From Firmicutes bacterium UBA1422 (lineage in GTDB: Bacteria; Bacillota; Clostridia; Peptostreptococcales; Anaerovoracaceae): a stretch of DNA of 64,000 bases. Positions 24,381-33,331 of this stretch are shown in pieces; the first letter of the stretch is position 1; each line of letters starts with the position of its first letter. The DNA is taken from the NCBI GenBank assembly GCA_002304835.1, contig DBPK01000016.1, positions 1-64,000 on the forward strand, given 5' to 3'. Under the pieces are notes generated by a model. It did not search any database. It saw only the letters and a list, made by a program, of their open reading frames with translations, and was not told the origin of the DNA. The position numbers were made by a program, and so were the translations under genes.

Positions 24381-24668
24381 TTACTTTTCATCTTTATTGA
24401 CGATCAAATGTCTCATGATATCATCTGATATCTTCATTCTGCGGTCAAGTTCTTTTGGCAGAGTCTCATTTGCACTGAACTCGATGAGTACATAATAGCC
24501 GTCTTGCTTTTTGCGTATGGGATAGGCCAGCTTTCTAATGCCCCAGACATCTACCTTGCCAATGGTACCTTCTGTCTCGATGATGCCTTTTACGATTTCA
24601 ACTGCCGCTTCTTTTTTCTCTTCTTCCAGAATTGGATCCAGGATGAACAGAACTTCATAATTTGTCAT
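24381..24668 (-). CDS. rpsF: 30S ribosomal protein S6
   Basis: 95 residues from MTNYEVLFILDP; GGGAGGTG lies 6 nt upstream, so the longer frame to 24704 is not used. RKLAYPIRKKQDGYYVLIEF is the S6 RNA- and S18-facing segment. First gene of the rpsF-ssb-rpsR operon. Confidence 0.97.
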   Translation of the reverse strand: MTNYEVLFILDPILEEEKKEAAVEIVKGIIETEGTIGKVDVWGIRKLAYPIRKKQDGYYVLIEFSANETLPKELDRRMKISDDIMRHLIVNKDEK

Positions 24669-24693
24669 TTTTTCACCTCCCTGTGGACTTAAT

Positions 24694-24775
24694 GGCGTCA
24701 GCATTATGCTGACGCAGGGTATGCAGCATGAATTTGCATGCCTATGTATTATACCTTAAATATGTCAAATTGCAA
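24694..24775 (-). promoter_or_regulatory. rpsF promoter and leader hairpins
   Basis: TTGCAA (24770-24775) and TATAAT (24748-24753) on the minus strand are 16 bp apart. The leader contains GCATG/CATGC and a perfect GCGTCAGCAT/ATGCTGACGC hairpin (about 24697-24717) ahead of the ribosome-binding site. rpsF leaders in many bacteria bind S6:S18 for autoregulation; whether this hairpin does so is not evident. Confidence 0.6.
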
Positions 24776-24783
24776 GGCTTTTA

Positions 24784-25467
24784 TCACAGATCCTTAAAAA
24801 CCCTTTTGTTTATATTTGTAAATATTTTTTCAACGAAACCCGTGAATTTTTGCCATCTGCCTGATAAAATATAAGTTCCCTCCGCCAACAGTATTCCTGC
24901 AGGTATGTCTATAAAAACATGCTGCTTTGTAAACAGTGTTGAAAGAAAGATAAGGATGGCAATGACAAGGGAAGAAACTCTCAAGGATTTGTTTATGTGT
25001 TTTTGCCCTCTGACACAAATATATGAAAGCCATGTAACAAAACAGTGGGTCGAGGGAAAAAGATTTGTGGGTCTTGATGCAAAATAAATAAAAGAAAGCA
25101 AAAGCCATGAAAGGGAATCCCCCTCTATTTCTGCCCTGTCTCCCATATTTGTGGTGGGCAAGAAAATATAAAACAAAAGGCATACTGCATCGGCAAGTAT
25201 ATAGGCGGCGATGATCCTGTAAAAAAATTTCGGTCCGGTCCTTGCCGCCAGCAAAAAGCTGATTATCCAAAAAACAAAAAAGCCAAGATATATATATACG
25301 AACTGAGGTACGGCAGGGATCATCCTGTCAAAATCAGTTGTTATATTTGTTATCCCGGCCGTATCGCTCCTTAACCACATGGTGCCCATGAATGTCATTG
25401 CATTCTGGAGTCCTGCAAAAGCCAAAGGTATTATGCAGTACTTCAGACGGATCTTTTCCGGTTTCAT
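24784..25467 (-). CDS. PAP2-superfamily membrane phosphatase/transferase
   Basis: 227 residues with about six membrane helices. The PAP2 motifs appear as RPTNLFPSTHCFVTW (C2, with a Thr/His in place of SGH) and TKQHVFIDIPAGILLAE (C3, with the conserved His and Asp). This pattern is close to the Aur1/Ipt1-like branch that acts on phospholipids or prenyl-phosphate carriers. Substrate unknown. It overlaps the stop of the small upstream gene by 1 bp and is last in a cluster starting with a diguanylate cyclase. Confidence 0.8.
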   Translation of the reverse strand: MKPEKIRLKYCIIPLAFAGLQNAMTFMGTMWLRSDTAGITNITTDFDRMIPAVPQFVYIYLGFFVFWIISFLLAARTGPKFFYRIIAAYILADAVCLLFYIFLPTTNMGDRAEIEGDSLSWLLLSFIYFASRPTNLFPSTHCFVTWLSYICVRGQKHINKSLRVSSLVIAILIFLSTLFTKQHVFIDIPAGILLAEGTYILSGRWQKFTGFVEKIFTNINKRVFKDL

Positions 25468-25907
25468 TATTTATCAAATTCCCAGCTGGTCCCCTGACTT
25501 ACGGAAACCTGCTCTCCCTCATTTACTACTACCGTCTGACTTTCTCCCTCCGAAAAAACATACTGGGTCACTTTCTGATAAGTGTCTTCATCTTTTTCAA
25601 CAAGCACCTTTCCCGTTTCTTCTTGGGATGTTTCGGATAATGTCACTTCATATTTTCCTTCGGGGATGGAATAAAGTTCTTTTTCTTCCGCTGTATATTT
25701 GTTTTTTTCACCATATGTAAGTTCTATCTTTGTTTCTTTATCTTTTTTTGCTTTGTTTTCTTTTTGGGGATTTTGTTCCTGCTTTTTTTGAGCGGATGCT
25801 AAAACTGTTTTCTGTTTTTCCGGTGCTGCTGTTTTTATCAAAACAAATGCTCCGGCAACCAAAACCATCACCGATAGAAATATGATAAACATGCTTCCTT
25901 TTCTCAA
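25467..25907 (-). CDS. Small single-pass membrane protein of unknown function
   Basis: I do not recognise this protein. The likely start is TTG at 25907 with GGAGG 8 nt upstream, giving 146 residues; ATG 25892 is the alternative. One membrane helix (FIIFLSVMVLVAGAFVLI) is followed by a Lys/Gln/Glu-rich linker of about 45 residues. The extracellular end of about 80 residues is rich in beta-forming residues (GKYEVTLSE, QTVVVNEGEQVSV) and carries the phrase SIPEGKYEV. It sits between a nucleotidyltransferase and a PAP2-like enzyme, which suggests a role in an envelope pathway. Confidence 0.6.
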   Translation of the reverse strand: MRKGSMFIIFLSVMVLVAGAFVLIKTAAPEKQKTVLASAQKKQEQNPQKENKAKKDKETKIELTYGEKNKYTAEEKELYSIPEGKYEVTLSETSQEETGKVLVEKDEDTYQKVTQYVFSEGESQTVVVNEGEQVSVSQGTSWEFDK

Positions 25908-25974
25908 ATTCCCATACCTCCGCAAAATAACGGATAAAACAACCTCTTGTATATTATACCGCTTTTTTTGCTTT

Positions 25975-26898
25975 TTAACAAGAAAACAGTATCTCCGGAT
26001 AAACCCCCCGATCTTTTAGTGACTGCAATGCCGCCATTACGCCGGGTTTGTCTTCTTTATATGTGACTCCGTACCACTTGTCTGAAGAGTCAAGCACCTT
26101 CACTGCCGCTTTTCCTTCATGGATCAGCTTTCCGGTAACAGAGGGCAGAAGGTACTCTCCCTTTAAGGGATCTTCCCTGAGGCTCTCTTTGAGAAATTCC
26201 GGAAACCCTTTTTCAAGTTCTTCCATCATTCTTAAGGTATACCCCCAGAAGTTCATTGATACAGTTGCATCTTTTGGAAGTGCCATCCAGGTTTTTCCGT
26301 CGTCTTCAGAATAACATATATCGCCTTCCACTCTCATGATTTTTTTTCTTTCTACTATGTGTCTGAGATAATCGTTCTTTGATATATCACATACTCCTCT
26401 GGCCACATGTCCGTTTTCTGTAAGAGTATTGCTTAGTTCATATCCGACCATACAAAAGTCTCCGTCAGCCTCTTCTTTTTCTGAAGAAAGAAAATCATAT
26501 ACCGCATGGAATGCCCCCGGACCATAATAGTCATCGGCATTTATGACAGCAAAGGGTCCGTTGATTTTTTCTCTGCAGCTCAGCACCGCATGGGCCGTTC
26601 CCCAGGGTTTTTCCCTTCCGGCAGGGATTTCATATCCTTCGGGTATGTCCGAAAGTTTTTGAAATACATATTCCGTTTCAATATATTTTCCCGATTTGTT
26701 TTCTATTAGTTTATAAAAATCATCTTTCATTTCCTCTTTTATAACAAATATGACTTTTTTGAAGCCGGCCATCATTGCATCATAAAGAGAAAAATCCATT
26801 ATTATCTCTCCCCGGTCTGTTACCGGGTCTATTTGTTTAAGTCCACCGTACCGGGATCCCATCCCTGCGGCCATTATTACCAAAACCGGTTCTTTCAT
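25975..26898 (-). CDS. Nucleotidyltransferase (sugar-nucleotide or choline-phosphate type)
   Basis: The start at 26898 follows AAGGAG at 8 nt; GTG 26907 is too close to that site. The 307-residue product begins with the NTP-transferase signature VLVIMAAGMGSRYGGLKQ and has VINADDYYG, the metal-binding Asp region. It probably transfers a nucleotidyl group to a phosphosugar or other phosphate, supplying an activated precursor. The ribosome-binding site lies inside the final codons of the diguanylate cyclase, 5 bp upstream, so the two are tightly coupled. Confidence 0.8.
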   Translation of the reverse strand: MKEPVLVIMAAGMGSRYGGLKQIDPVTDRGEIIMDFSLYDAMMAGFKKVIFVIKEEMKDDFYKLIENKSGKYIETEYVFQKLSDIPEGYEIPAGREKPWGTAHAVLSCREKINGPFAVINADDYYGPGAFHAVYDFLSSEKEEADGDFCMVGYELSNTLTENGHVARGVCDISKNDYLRHIVERKKIMRVEGDICYSEDDGKTWMALPKDATVSMNFWGYTLRMMEELEKGFPEFLKESLREDPLKGEYLLPSVTGKLIHEGKAAVKVLDSSDKWYGVTYKEDKPGVMAALQSLKDRGVYPEILFSC

Positions 26899-26903
26899 TC
26901 CGA

Positions 26904-28781
26904 TCACTCCTTTCCTTCTGCGAAGGAATATCCGTTTTTGCCTTGTGTCTTTACGAGGTACATTGCCTTATCGGCAGCTCCGTAAAGTTCTCTGAATGTT
27001 CTTCCGTCCTTTGGGCACCCGGCTATACCTATGCTGCAGGTGATATCTGTTCCCGGAACGTCTTCCCTGACTTTTTTCAGTTCCTCTGCTATTTTCTTTG
27101 CTCTGTCCTCTGCAGCGTCTCTTAGGGCGGTACCCGGCATAAATACAACGAATTCATCTCCGCCCACTCGGCCTTTTATGTCTTCTTCTCTAAAGGATTT
27201 CCTGATCGCATCCGCCGTTTTTTCTAGCATTATATCTCCTATGGTATGTCCTTTTTCATCATTTATATTCTTGAAGTCATCTATATCTATCATGAAAAGA
27301 AAACCTTCGATTTTTTTGGATCCTGTAAGTTCTGCCACTCTTTGTTCTGTGGCTTTTTTGTTCAAAAGTCCTGTGAGCAGATCTGTTTCTGCTTTTTTTT
27401 CTATATGTTTCAGTTCTTCTTTGTCTTCATTTACATCTTCCAGAACAAACAATGCGCCCTCAATATTTCCCTGTTCGTCCAGTATCCTTTGTCCTGTGAC
27501 ATAGCACCATATAAAAGTCTTTCCTCCGTCAAATGTATAATGTACATATTCCTGAATGTATCCGTCGTCTGCTCTTTCGTCCTGCTCTGTTCTTTTTATG
27601 GCTCTTTTGTGTATTTCTTTGTCTTCTCTGTATACAAAACCGTCGCTTTCAGAGAAATCTTCAAAAATATGTCCTATGGGGTATGCTTTTTCATCCATGT
27701 AGTTTTTGAATACCTTTGCACAGTCCGTCTTCTTGTCATAATCCAGTATCATCCTTGGAGTCTGGGAGAATGCAATGTCGAGGCTTTCATTGATATTATT
27801 CATTTCATGATTTATATGCTTATACCTTCTGGTCGTTCTTGTCTGCTCATAGAACAATGATCCGAAAAGTACCGCCATGGCGATTATAAGTCCTATTACA
27901 AGTTCCACTGTCCCTTTTTTCATGAAAGCCATGTTTTCTTCTATGACATCTGTGGGTGCAGTATAAAAGAGGGTCCAGCCCGGAGTTTTTGGAACATATC
28001 GTGTATAGTAACTTCTATTTTTATATGAAAATTCAATGTATCCGCTTTTTTTTGCCGCTATTTTCTCTTTTACCCTGTCCAGTGTGTCTCCACCTGTTAT
28101 TCGGGTTTTTTTATACTTTTCAAAAATGTTTTCTGCATTATGGAAAATACAGCTTTTTCTTTTTGTGGTGGCTATAACATTACCTTTGGCGTCACAAAGA
28201 CAAAAATAGCCTTTCCCTCCGAAATCTTCGGTTTTCAAAGCTTTTTCTACCTCATCCGTACCGAATTTGCCGGCAACCACACCTCTTATTTCAGACCCTT
28301 TTTTTACCGGTACGGCTATTATGATTTCCGGTTTCTTTTCTTCTATGCTGCTTTCTATGTATTGAATGGTTTCTTCGCCCTTTATGGCTTTTTTATAATA
28401 CTCTCGTTTTGATATATCTGTTTGTTTCCCGCCCGGTTCTTTTATTATGCCGTTTCTATCGCTGTAGCCTATAGCTACAAAGTTGCTGCCCTTTTCCATG
28501 GAACCCATTAGCTGCTGTCTATTTGTTTCCGATCCTCCCTTTGCCAAATAATCTGCTATATTGATGAGGATCCTTTTTTCGTCCCGGATCTTTGACTTTA
28601 TCACAAACGCCTGGTCCTTAACGGTTTCATCAAGCTTGCTGTATGCATAATCCTTAAGATTTTCATCGAGTTTTCTTTCATAGCTGTAAAAAGAAAAAAT
28701 GATTATCAGGATGCAAATCACCGCTCCTATTATCCCTGCCGTAAGCCATCTGCTGTTTTTCATGTTTTCCCCGTCTGCCAT
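26904..28781 (-). CDS. Membrane diguanylate cyclase: Cache-PAS-GGDEF
   Basis: 625 residues, with AAGGGAG 7 nt before the ATG. There is one membrane helix (about 12-32), an extracellular double-Cache-like sensor (about 35-290), a second helix (about 295-315), a PAS domain (about 330-460) and a C-terminal GGDEF domain. Both the catalytic GGDEF and, five residues before it, an RxxD inhibition site (REED) are intact. It should make c-di-GMP in response to an extracellular small ligand. It heads a cluster with a nucleotidyltransferase, an unknown membrane protein and a PAP2-like enzyme, and it is the only c-di-GMP enzyme in a window that has three c-di-GMP riboswitches. Confidence 0.92.
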   Translation of the reverse strand: MADGENMKNSRWLTAGIIGAVICILIIIFSFYSYERKLDENLKDYAYSKLDETVKDQAFVIKSKIRDEKRILINIADYLAKGGSETNRQQLMGSMEKGSNFVAIGYSDRNGIIKEPGGKQTDISKREYYKKAIKGEETIQYIESSIEEKKPEIIIAVPVKKGSEIRGVVAGKFGTDEVEKALKTEDFGGKGYFCLCDAKGNVIATTKRKSCIFHNAENIFEKYKKTRITGGDTLDRVKEKIAAKKSGYIEFSYKNRSYYTRYVPKTPGWTLFYTAPTDVIEENMAFMKKGTVELVIGLIIAMAVLFGSLFYEQTRTTRRYKHINHEMNNINESLDIAFSQTPRMILDYDKKTDCAKVFKNYMDEKAYPIGHIFEDFSESDGFVYREDKEIHKRAIKRTEQDERADDGYIQEYVHYTFDGGKTFIWCYVTGQRILDEQGNIEGALFVLEDVNEDKEELKHIEKKAETDLLTGLLNKKATEQRVAELTGSKKIEGFLFMIDIDDFKNINDEKGHTIGDIMLEKTADAIRKSFREEDIKGRVGGDEFVVFMPGTALRDAAEDRAKKIAEELKKVREDVPGTDITCSIGIAGCPKDGRTFRELYGAADKAMYLVKTQGKNGYSFAEGKE

Positions 28782-28919
28782 GGTTTTCTCCCTTTGTTGT
28801 TTGTATTGACATTTTATACTTATTTAGTGGTAAAAACAACCAAAAAAATGATATAATAAAAATACAAAGAGAAATGTGTTTTTTTTTAATGAAAAAAACA
28901 AAACAGGAGGAAATAAAAA

Positions 28920-29456
28920 ATGACCATCAAAAGCGAAGATGCCGAAAGAAGAGCTGCCTTTGCGGTAGCGGACCTTATGGCTGCAGCGGCAAGAACGGCC
29001 CCAAAGGGTTGCGGGGTAGACGAGATCGAAACTTTTATAATCGAAGGAAATGATAAGGCTCTGCTGGCGGGACACATGAAAGATATCGCAAAAGAAACAG
29101 GCGAGGATTTTTATGAGAGAGACGGGATAAATGTAGATAACAGTCATTGTGTGGTGCTTATAGGCGTAAAAAATGAGCCCTTGGAACTTACAAACTGTAG
29201 TTTATGCGGATTCCCCGACTGTGCTGCCATGGAAAAAGCCGGCGCGGACTGTGCTTTCAAAGTTACAGATCTGGGAATAGCAATAGGTTCGGCTGTTTCA
29301 GTGGCAGCGGATCACAGAATAGATAATAGAGTCCTTTTTTCTGCCGGCAAAGGGGCTATGAGAATGGGTCTTTTCTCTGAAAAGGTAAGAGTGTGCTTCG
29401 GCGTTCCTCTGGGAGTCAATGGAAAAAGCCTCTTTTATGACAGGTCCGAACAGTAG
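28920..29456 (+). CDS. DUF2148 ferredoxin-like domain protein
   Basis: 178 residues matching the DUF2148 family of anaerobes. Key features are NCSLCGFPDC and two further Cys residues, which could hold an iron-sulfur cluster, and the repetitive ADLMAAAARTAPKGCGVDEIE start. Function unknown; often proposed to be redox-related. AGGAGG precedes the ATG by 8 nt. It is divergent from the diguanylate cyclase, and its 3' end overlaps the convergent PAP2 gene by 22 bp. Confidence 0.85.
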   Translation: MTIKSEDAERRAAFAVADLMAAAARTAPKGCGVDEIETFIIEGNDKALLAGHMKDIAKETGEDFYERDGINVDNSHCVVLIGVKNEPLELTNCSLCGFPDCAAMEKAGADCAFKVTDLGIAIGSAVSVAADHRIDNRVLFSAGKGAMRMGLFSEKVRVCFGVPLGVNGKSLFYDRSEQ

Positions 29457-30082
29457 GTAAATCGCTTTTTCAAATTCTCCCATATCATCATGGAGACTAT
29501 AACTGTGGCAGCACCTAATGCCCAACCGCCAATGACATCCGTGGGAAAATGGATGCCAAGGTATACCCTGCTTATGCCAACGGCAAAAGCAGCAAAAACA
29601 AAAATAGCGGACAGCAGATTTTTCTTTTTGCTGTCCGTTATGTATTTTCTGGTCAAAACAAAAAGCAGCAGATAAACCGCCATTCCTGTCATTGCGTGTC
29701 CGCTGGGATAAGCGAATCCACTCTGTTCTATAAGAAAAAAGCTTTCTTCGGGTCTTGGCCTTGCCACTGCCATTTTAATGACCGCTTTTATCAAAGTCGA
29801 TAAAAGCGCTGCAATAGAAACACTTATTCCGGCCTTTATTCTTGTCTGAGGAAAACAAATGAGCAAAAGGCAGATTATGACTATGGTCTCCCAGTTTGCC
29901 ATATAAGTTATAAGCTCCATAAGTGTATCAAGACCGGGTCTCCTTATGCCGTAAAAAAACTCCATCACAGCATTATCAAATCCGGAAGATCTGCCTGTTA
30001 TTACAATGTATGTTACTAAAGCGAAACAAATCAATGCTCCGCTCAATAATACTATTTGTAAGGTTTTCGTTTTTTTTGTCAT
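29435..30082 (-). CDS. PAP2-family phosphatase
   Basis: 215 residues and about six membrane helices with all three PAP2 motifs: KMAVARPRP (C1), YPSGHAM (C2) and SRVYLGIHFPTD (C3). It probably dephosphorylates undecaprenyl diphosphate or phosphatidylglycerol-phosphate-like lipids. It follows the YbjQ-like gene directly (shared base at 30082), so these three small minus-strand genes look like an operon. Confidence 0.92.
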   Translation of the reverse strand: MTKKTKTLQIVLLSGALICFALVTYIVITGRSSGFDNAVMEFFYGIRRPGLDTLMELITYMANWETIVIICLLLICFPQTRIKAGISVSIAALLSTLIKAVIKMAVARPRPEESFFLIEQSGFAYPSGHAMTGMAVYLLLFVLTRKYITDSKKKNLLSAIFVFAAFAVGISRVYLGIHFPTDVIGGWALGAATVIVSMMIWENLKKRFTYCSDLS

Positions 30083-30393
30083 TATTTGAATTTCACAGCT
30101 GTTCCGTATGCTATTATTTCTGCCGTTCCCTGCATTATTGCAGAAGACGCATATTCTACTTTTATCACAGCATCTGCTCCAATGGCTTCTGCTTCGTCCA
30201 CCATCCTTTTGGTAGCGATCTGTCTTGCTTCATTCAGCATATCGGTATATCCCGAAAGTTCTCCTCCCACAAGACCTTTCATTCCGGCCATAAAATCTTT
30301 GCCCACATTTTTTGACTGAACCACATTACCCTTTACGATCCCCAATGCCTCGATTTCTTTGTCAGGTATGTAATTAATAGTTAGAAGCAACAT
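30082..30393 (-). CDS. YbjQ/UPF0145 family protein
   Basis: 103 residues with the UPF0145 core: VKGNVVQSKNVGKDFMAGMKGLVGGEL and EAEAIGADAVIKVEYASS. The family forms pentameric beta structures and is sometimes called heavy-metal-binding; its function is not established. Its first 20 bp overlap the end of the small membrane-protein gene upstream. Confidence 0.9.
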   Translation of the reverse strand: MLLLTINYIPDKEIEALGIVKGNVVQSKNVGKDFMAGMKGLVGGELSGYTDMLNEARQIATKRMVDEAEAIGADAVIKVEYASSAIMQGTAEIIAYGTAVKFK

Positions 30394-30622
30394 CTTCTTC
30401 TCCTCCTTTGATTTCTTTGATCCGAAGTATAAGTGCCGCGATGATCCCCACTGACGCCAGAGCCGGTATCATTATGATAAGGATCAATGCCCAGAAGGGA
30501 ATTTTTTCATCAAGTCCCAGTTTGAATACTCCAAAAATGACAACAGCTTCGTAAAGAATTATGGCCGTAGCACATAAAACGGCGGCGGCATATTTCCCAC
30601 TTTTTTTCTTTTTTGCGGTCAT
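30374..30622 (-). CDS. Small two-helix membrane protein
   Basis: 82 residues with a lysine-rich start, two hydrophobic helices (YAAAVLCATAIILYEAVVIFGVF and FWALILIIMIPALASVGIIAALIL in essence) and an acidic C-terminal tail. I do not recognise a family. It is translationally coupled to the YbjQ-like gene and may present that cytoplasmic protein at the membrane (inference). A ribosome-binding GGAGG-type site lies just upstream of the ATG. Confidence 0.7.
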   Translation of the reverse strand: MTAKKKKSGKYAAAVLCATAIILYEAVVIFGVFKLGLDEKIPFWALILIIMIPALASVGIIAALILRIKEIKGGEEDVASNY

Positions 30623-30737
30623 GGTACCTCCTCACTTCTGTTGATATTATATTCTCTTTTTTTCTAAAAGTCATTAAAAATATGATATACTGTAACCCAT
30701 ATAAATCAATTTCTAAATCTTTATGGGGAACACTTTT

Positions 30738-31478
30738 ATGAAAATAATAAGGAACATACCACAGGTCATAAAAATCTATAGATCTTTGAAGTATCTTAAT
30801 GAATATAAAAAAGAAATAGATTCCGGCAGGATTTCCGGAGACATAAAAAAAGAAAAAGAAAATATACTCAAAGCCACAAAAACCTGGGGAAGCAAACTTT
30901 CTGAAATGATCGGTGTTGAGATAACAGTATCCGGTATAGAAAATCTTCCTGAAAAATCTCCCGTGGTATATGTTTCAAACCATCAGGGTTATGCCGATAT
31001 AGTTGTTCTTTGTGCTGTTCTTGACACTGTGCAGTTCGGTTTTATTGCAAAAAACGGCCTTGAGAAAGTGCCTTTGTACGGCACGTGGATAAAGCGTATA
31101 AGAAGCATTCTTATCGAAAGAGATGATCCGAGAGAATCCCTTAAAGCCATATCAAGGGGCATAGATTACATAAATTTGGGGTTTTCTCTTCTTATTTTCC
31201 CGGAGGGTACAAGAAGCCGTGGCCCTGTTATGGGAGAATTCAAAAAAGGATCTCTGAAGCTGGCCACAAAGCCACAGGTTCCCATCATTCCCGTTTCCAT
31301 CAACGATACTTGGCATATATATGAGGAAACCGGCATCGTTACTCCTCATCCGGTAAGGGTAATGATACACCCTGCCATAGAGACCGCGTCCCTTGATAAG
31401 GAACAAGAAAAAGCCCTGACCGAAAAAGTCAGAGCTGTTATAAACAAAGGTCTTGATGAGCTTAAGAAGGACTCATGA
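30738..31478 (+). CDS. plsC: 1-acyl-sn-glycerol-3-phosphate acyltransferase
   Basis: The catalytic NHQGYADI motif (NHxxxxD) is followed by FIAKNGLEKVPLYG and the glycerophosphate-binding LLIFPEGTRSRG, which is diagnostic of PlsC-type acyltransferases. The enzyme adds the second acyl chain to lysophosphatidic acid at the membrane. I prefer ATG 30738, which has GGGGA upstream; an ATG five codons earlier (30723) has no ribosome-binding site. Monocistronic and convergent with trpS. Confidence 0.92.
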   Translation: MKIIRNIPQVIKIYRSLKYLNEYKKEIDSGRISGDIKKEKENILKATKTWGSKLSEMIGVEITVSGIENLPEKSPVVYVSNHQGYADIVVLCAVLDTVQFGFIAKNGLEKVPLYGTWIKRIRSILIERDDPRESLKAISRGIDYINLGFSLLIFPEGTRSRGPVMGEFKKGSLKLATKPQVPIIPVSINDTWHIYEETGIVTPHPVRVMIHPAIETASLDKEQEKALTEKVRAVINKGLDELKKDS

Positions 31479-31494
31479 TTTTTAGCGGGTCACG

Positions 31495-31518
31495 AAAATG
31501 CAGCTTTTCTGCTTTTGG
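31495..31518. terminator. Weak bidirectional terminator between plsC and trpS
   Basis: AAAATGCAG-ctttt-CTGCTTTT forms a short stem with A/T tails on both sides between the two convergent genes. Confidence 0.5.
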
Positions 31519-31521
31519 GAC

Positions 31522-32502
31522 CTATAGGCCGAGCCCAAAGTTTTCTTTCACTCTTTTTATGGTTTTTTCAGATATGGTATTTGCTCTTTCCGCCCCGTCT
31601 TTAAGAATATCAAGAAGCTCTTTTGAATGTCTTATTTCTTCATATTTCTCTTTAATGGGGTTCAGTGCTTCTTTTGTCACTTGGACCAGCTCTTTTTTGA
31701 AGTCGCCGTATCCCTTTCCCTCAAAAGTTTTTTCTATTTCCCCTATCTCCATGCCCGAGAAAGAACTGTAAATATTCATGAGATTGGTTATTCCTGGTTT
31801 TTCTTTCATGTCGAATTTTATACTTCCTTCCGAATCTGTCGTGGCTCTCATTATGGACTTTTTTATTTTGCTTTCTTCATCAAGGAGCGATATCCTGCTG
31901 TGGATGTTTTCTGCACTCTTGCTCATTTTGCTTAAAGGATCATCCAATGCCATTATCCTGGCTCCTGCCTTTAGGAATCTTCCGTCGGGCACCACGAAAG
32001 TGTTTTTATATCTGTTGTTTATCCTTATGGCAATATCTCTGCACAGTTCTATGTGCTGCTTCTGGTCGTTACCGACCGGGACAATGTCTGTATCATAAAG
32101 AAGTATATCTGCCGCCATAAGTATGGGATAAGTAAAAAGTCCTGTAGGTGCAGATTCTCTTCCTTTGTTTTTTTGCTTGAATTGTGTCATTCTGGACAGC
32201 TCTCCAGTGTAGGAGTTACATGCCACTATCCATGCCAGCTCCGCGTGTCCCGGAACATCTGACTGGACGAAAACAATAGATTTTTTTGTGTCAATTCCCA
32301 CGGCTATATAAAGGGCTGCCACATCAAGGATATGTTTTTTTAGTTGCTTCGGATCTTGTGGAACTGTTATTGAATGCATATCAACTATGCAGTATATGCA
32401 CTGGTTTTCTTTCTGAAGTTCAACGAACTGTTTAAGGGCTCCCAGATAATTACCTATGTGTATGTTGCCTGTTGGTTGAACCCCTGAAAATACTCTTTTC
32501 AT
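31522..32502 (-). CDS. trpS: Tryptophanyl-tRNA synthetase
   Basis: 326 residues, class I synthetase. The PTGNIHIGNYLGA segment is the HIGH motif and MSKSAEN the KMSKS motif. GGAGG precedes the ATG by 6 nt. A 56-bp gap follows the sigma-factor gene, and no T-box leader is visible there, so it may be read through from the sigma operon. Confidence 0.98.
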   Translation of the reverse strand: MKRVFSGVQPTGNIHIGNYLGALKQFVELQKENQCIYCIVDMHSITVPQDPKQLKKHILDVAALYIAVGIDTKKSIVFVQSDVPGHAELAWIVACNSYTGELSRMTQFKQKNKGRESAPTGLFTYPILMAADILLYDTDIVPVGNDQKQHIELCRDIAIRINNRYKNTFVVPDGRFLKAGARIMALDDPLSKMSKSAENIHSRISLLDEESKIKKSIMRATTDSEGSIKFDMKEKPGITNLMNIYSSFSGMEIGEIEKTFEGKGYGDFKKELVQVTKEALNPIKEKYEEIRHSKELLDILKDGAERANTISEKTIKRVKENFGLGL

Positions 32503-32558
32503 CTATTGCCTCCGTTTTTGTATGCTTATGCCTTCTTATATATGTTTGTGTCTGCGGT

Positions 32559-33302
32559 TTAGTTGAGTGCCTTCTGCATTTCTTCCGCAAATTTTGCTTT
32601 TATGTTTTTTTCTGCCCGGGAAATGGTCATTTGAGAGACTCCCAGTTTTTTTGCTATTTCCGCCTGGGATCTTTCTTCAATAAATCTTTTTTTGAAAACA
32701 TATTGGTTTGTGCTGTTTAGTTTTTTCAGCACAGATCCGATTATCTCTCTGTTTTCAAATCTGTCAAATCCTTTTTCTTCCTGGTAGGCATACTTTTCAA
32801 AAACCGGATTGTCTCCGTTTTTTTCTTCTTCTTCAAAGGTCTGATCCAGAGAGAAGGTGCCATAGGCCAGGCTTCCCTGCATGGCTTCCAGAAGCTCATC
32901 CTCTCCTAGGTCCATCTCTTCCGCCAGTTCTTTTACCGTGGGTGTGCGTCCCAGTTTTGCTGCAAGAGTATCCCTGGCTGCAGGTATAGCTGATGCATTT
33001 TCTTTTAGTTTTCTTGGGACTTTCATGCTCCAGCCCGTATCCCGAAAATGCTTTTTTATCTCTCCCAGTATGGTTGGTGTTGCAAAACTGCTGAATTCAA
33101 ATCCTTTTTCGGGATCGAATCTTTCAACAGCATTAATAAGCGCCATGGCTCCCACCTGATAAAGATCATCGTATTCCATGCCCTTGTTCAAATACTTTCT
33201 TATTAAAATGTCTACCATGTACAAATGCTCTTCGACGATACGGTTCCTTATTTCTTTGTCTCCGGTTTCTCTGTACTTCCTGAACATTTCTTTTTTGTCC
33301 AT
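32559..33302 (-). CDS. Alternative sigma factor of the SigB/SigF/SigG group
   Basis: 247 residues with sigma regions 2 (YDDLYQVGAMALINAVERFDPEKGFEFSSFA), 3 (KVPRKLKE, then PTVKELAEEM) and 4 (RFIEERSQAEIAKKLGVSQMTISRAEKNI). The GEIKKHFRDTGWSMKVPR stretch is typical of the SigB/SigF/SigG branch. An RsbW/SpoIIAB-like protein is encoded 29 bp upstream, so the pair should act as sigma and anti-sigma. Whether the regulon is stress or sporulation cannot be told from this sequence. Confidence 0.93.
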   Translation of the reverse strand: MDKKEMFRKYRETGDKEIRNRIVEEHLYMVDILIRKYLNKGMEYDDLYQVGAMALINAVERFDPEKGFEFSSFATPTILGEIKKHFRDTGWSMKVPRKLKENASAIPAARDTLAAKLGRTPTVKELAEEMDLGEDELLEAMQGSLAYGTFSLDQTFEEEEKNGDNPVFEKYAYQEEKGFDRFENREIIGSVLKKLNSTNQYVFKKRFIEERSQAEIAKKLGVSQMTISRAEKNIKAKFAEEMQKALN

Positions 33303-33331
33303 TTTAATGCCTCTGCGTATCTTCGTTAAAC

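Noticed and set aside
28782..28919. Divergent promoters between the diguanylate cyclase and DUF2148 genes
   Set aside because: TATAAT- and TTGACA-like hexamers occur but none are correctly spaced, so I did not list a promoter.
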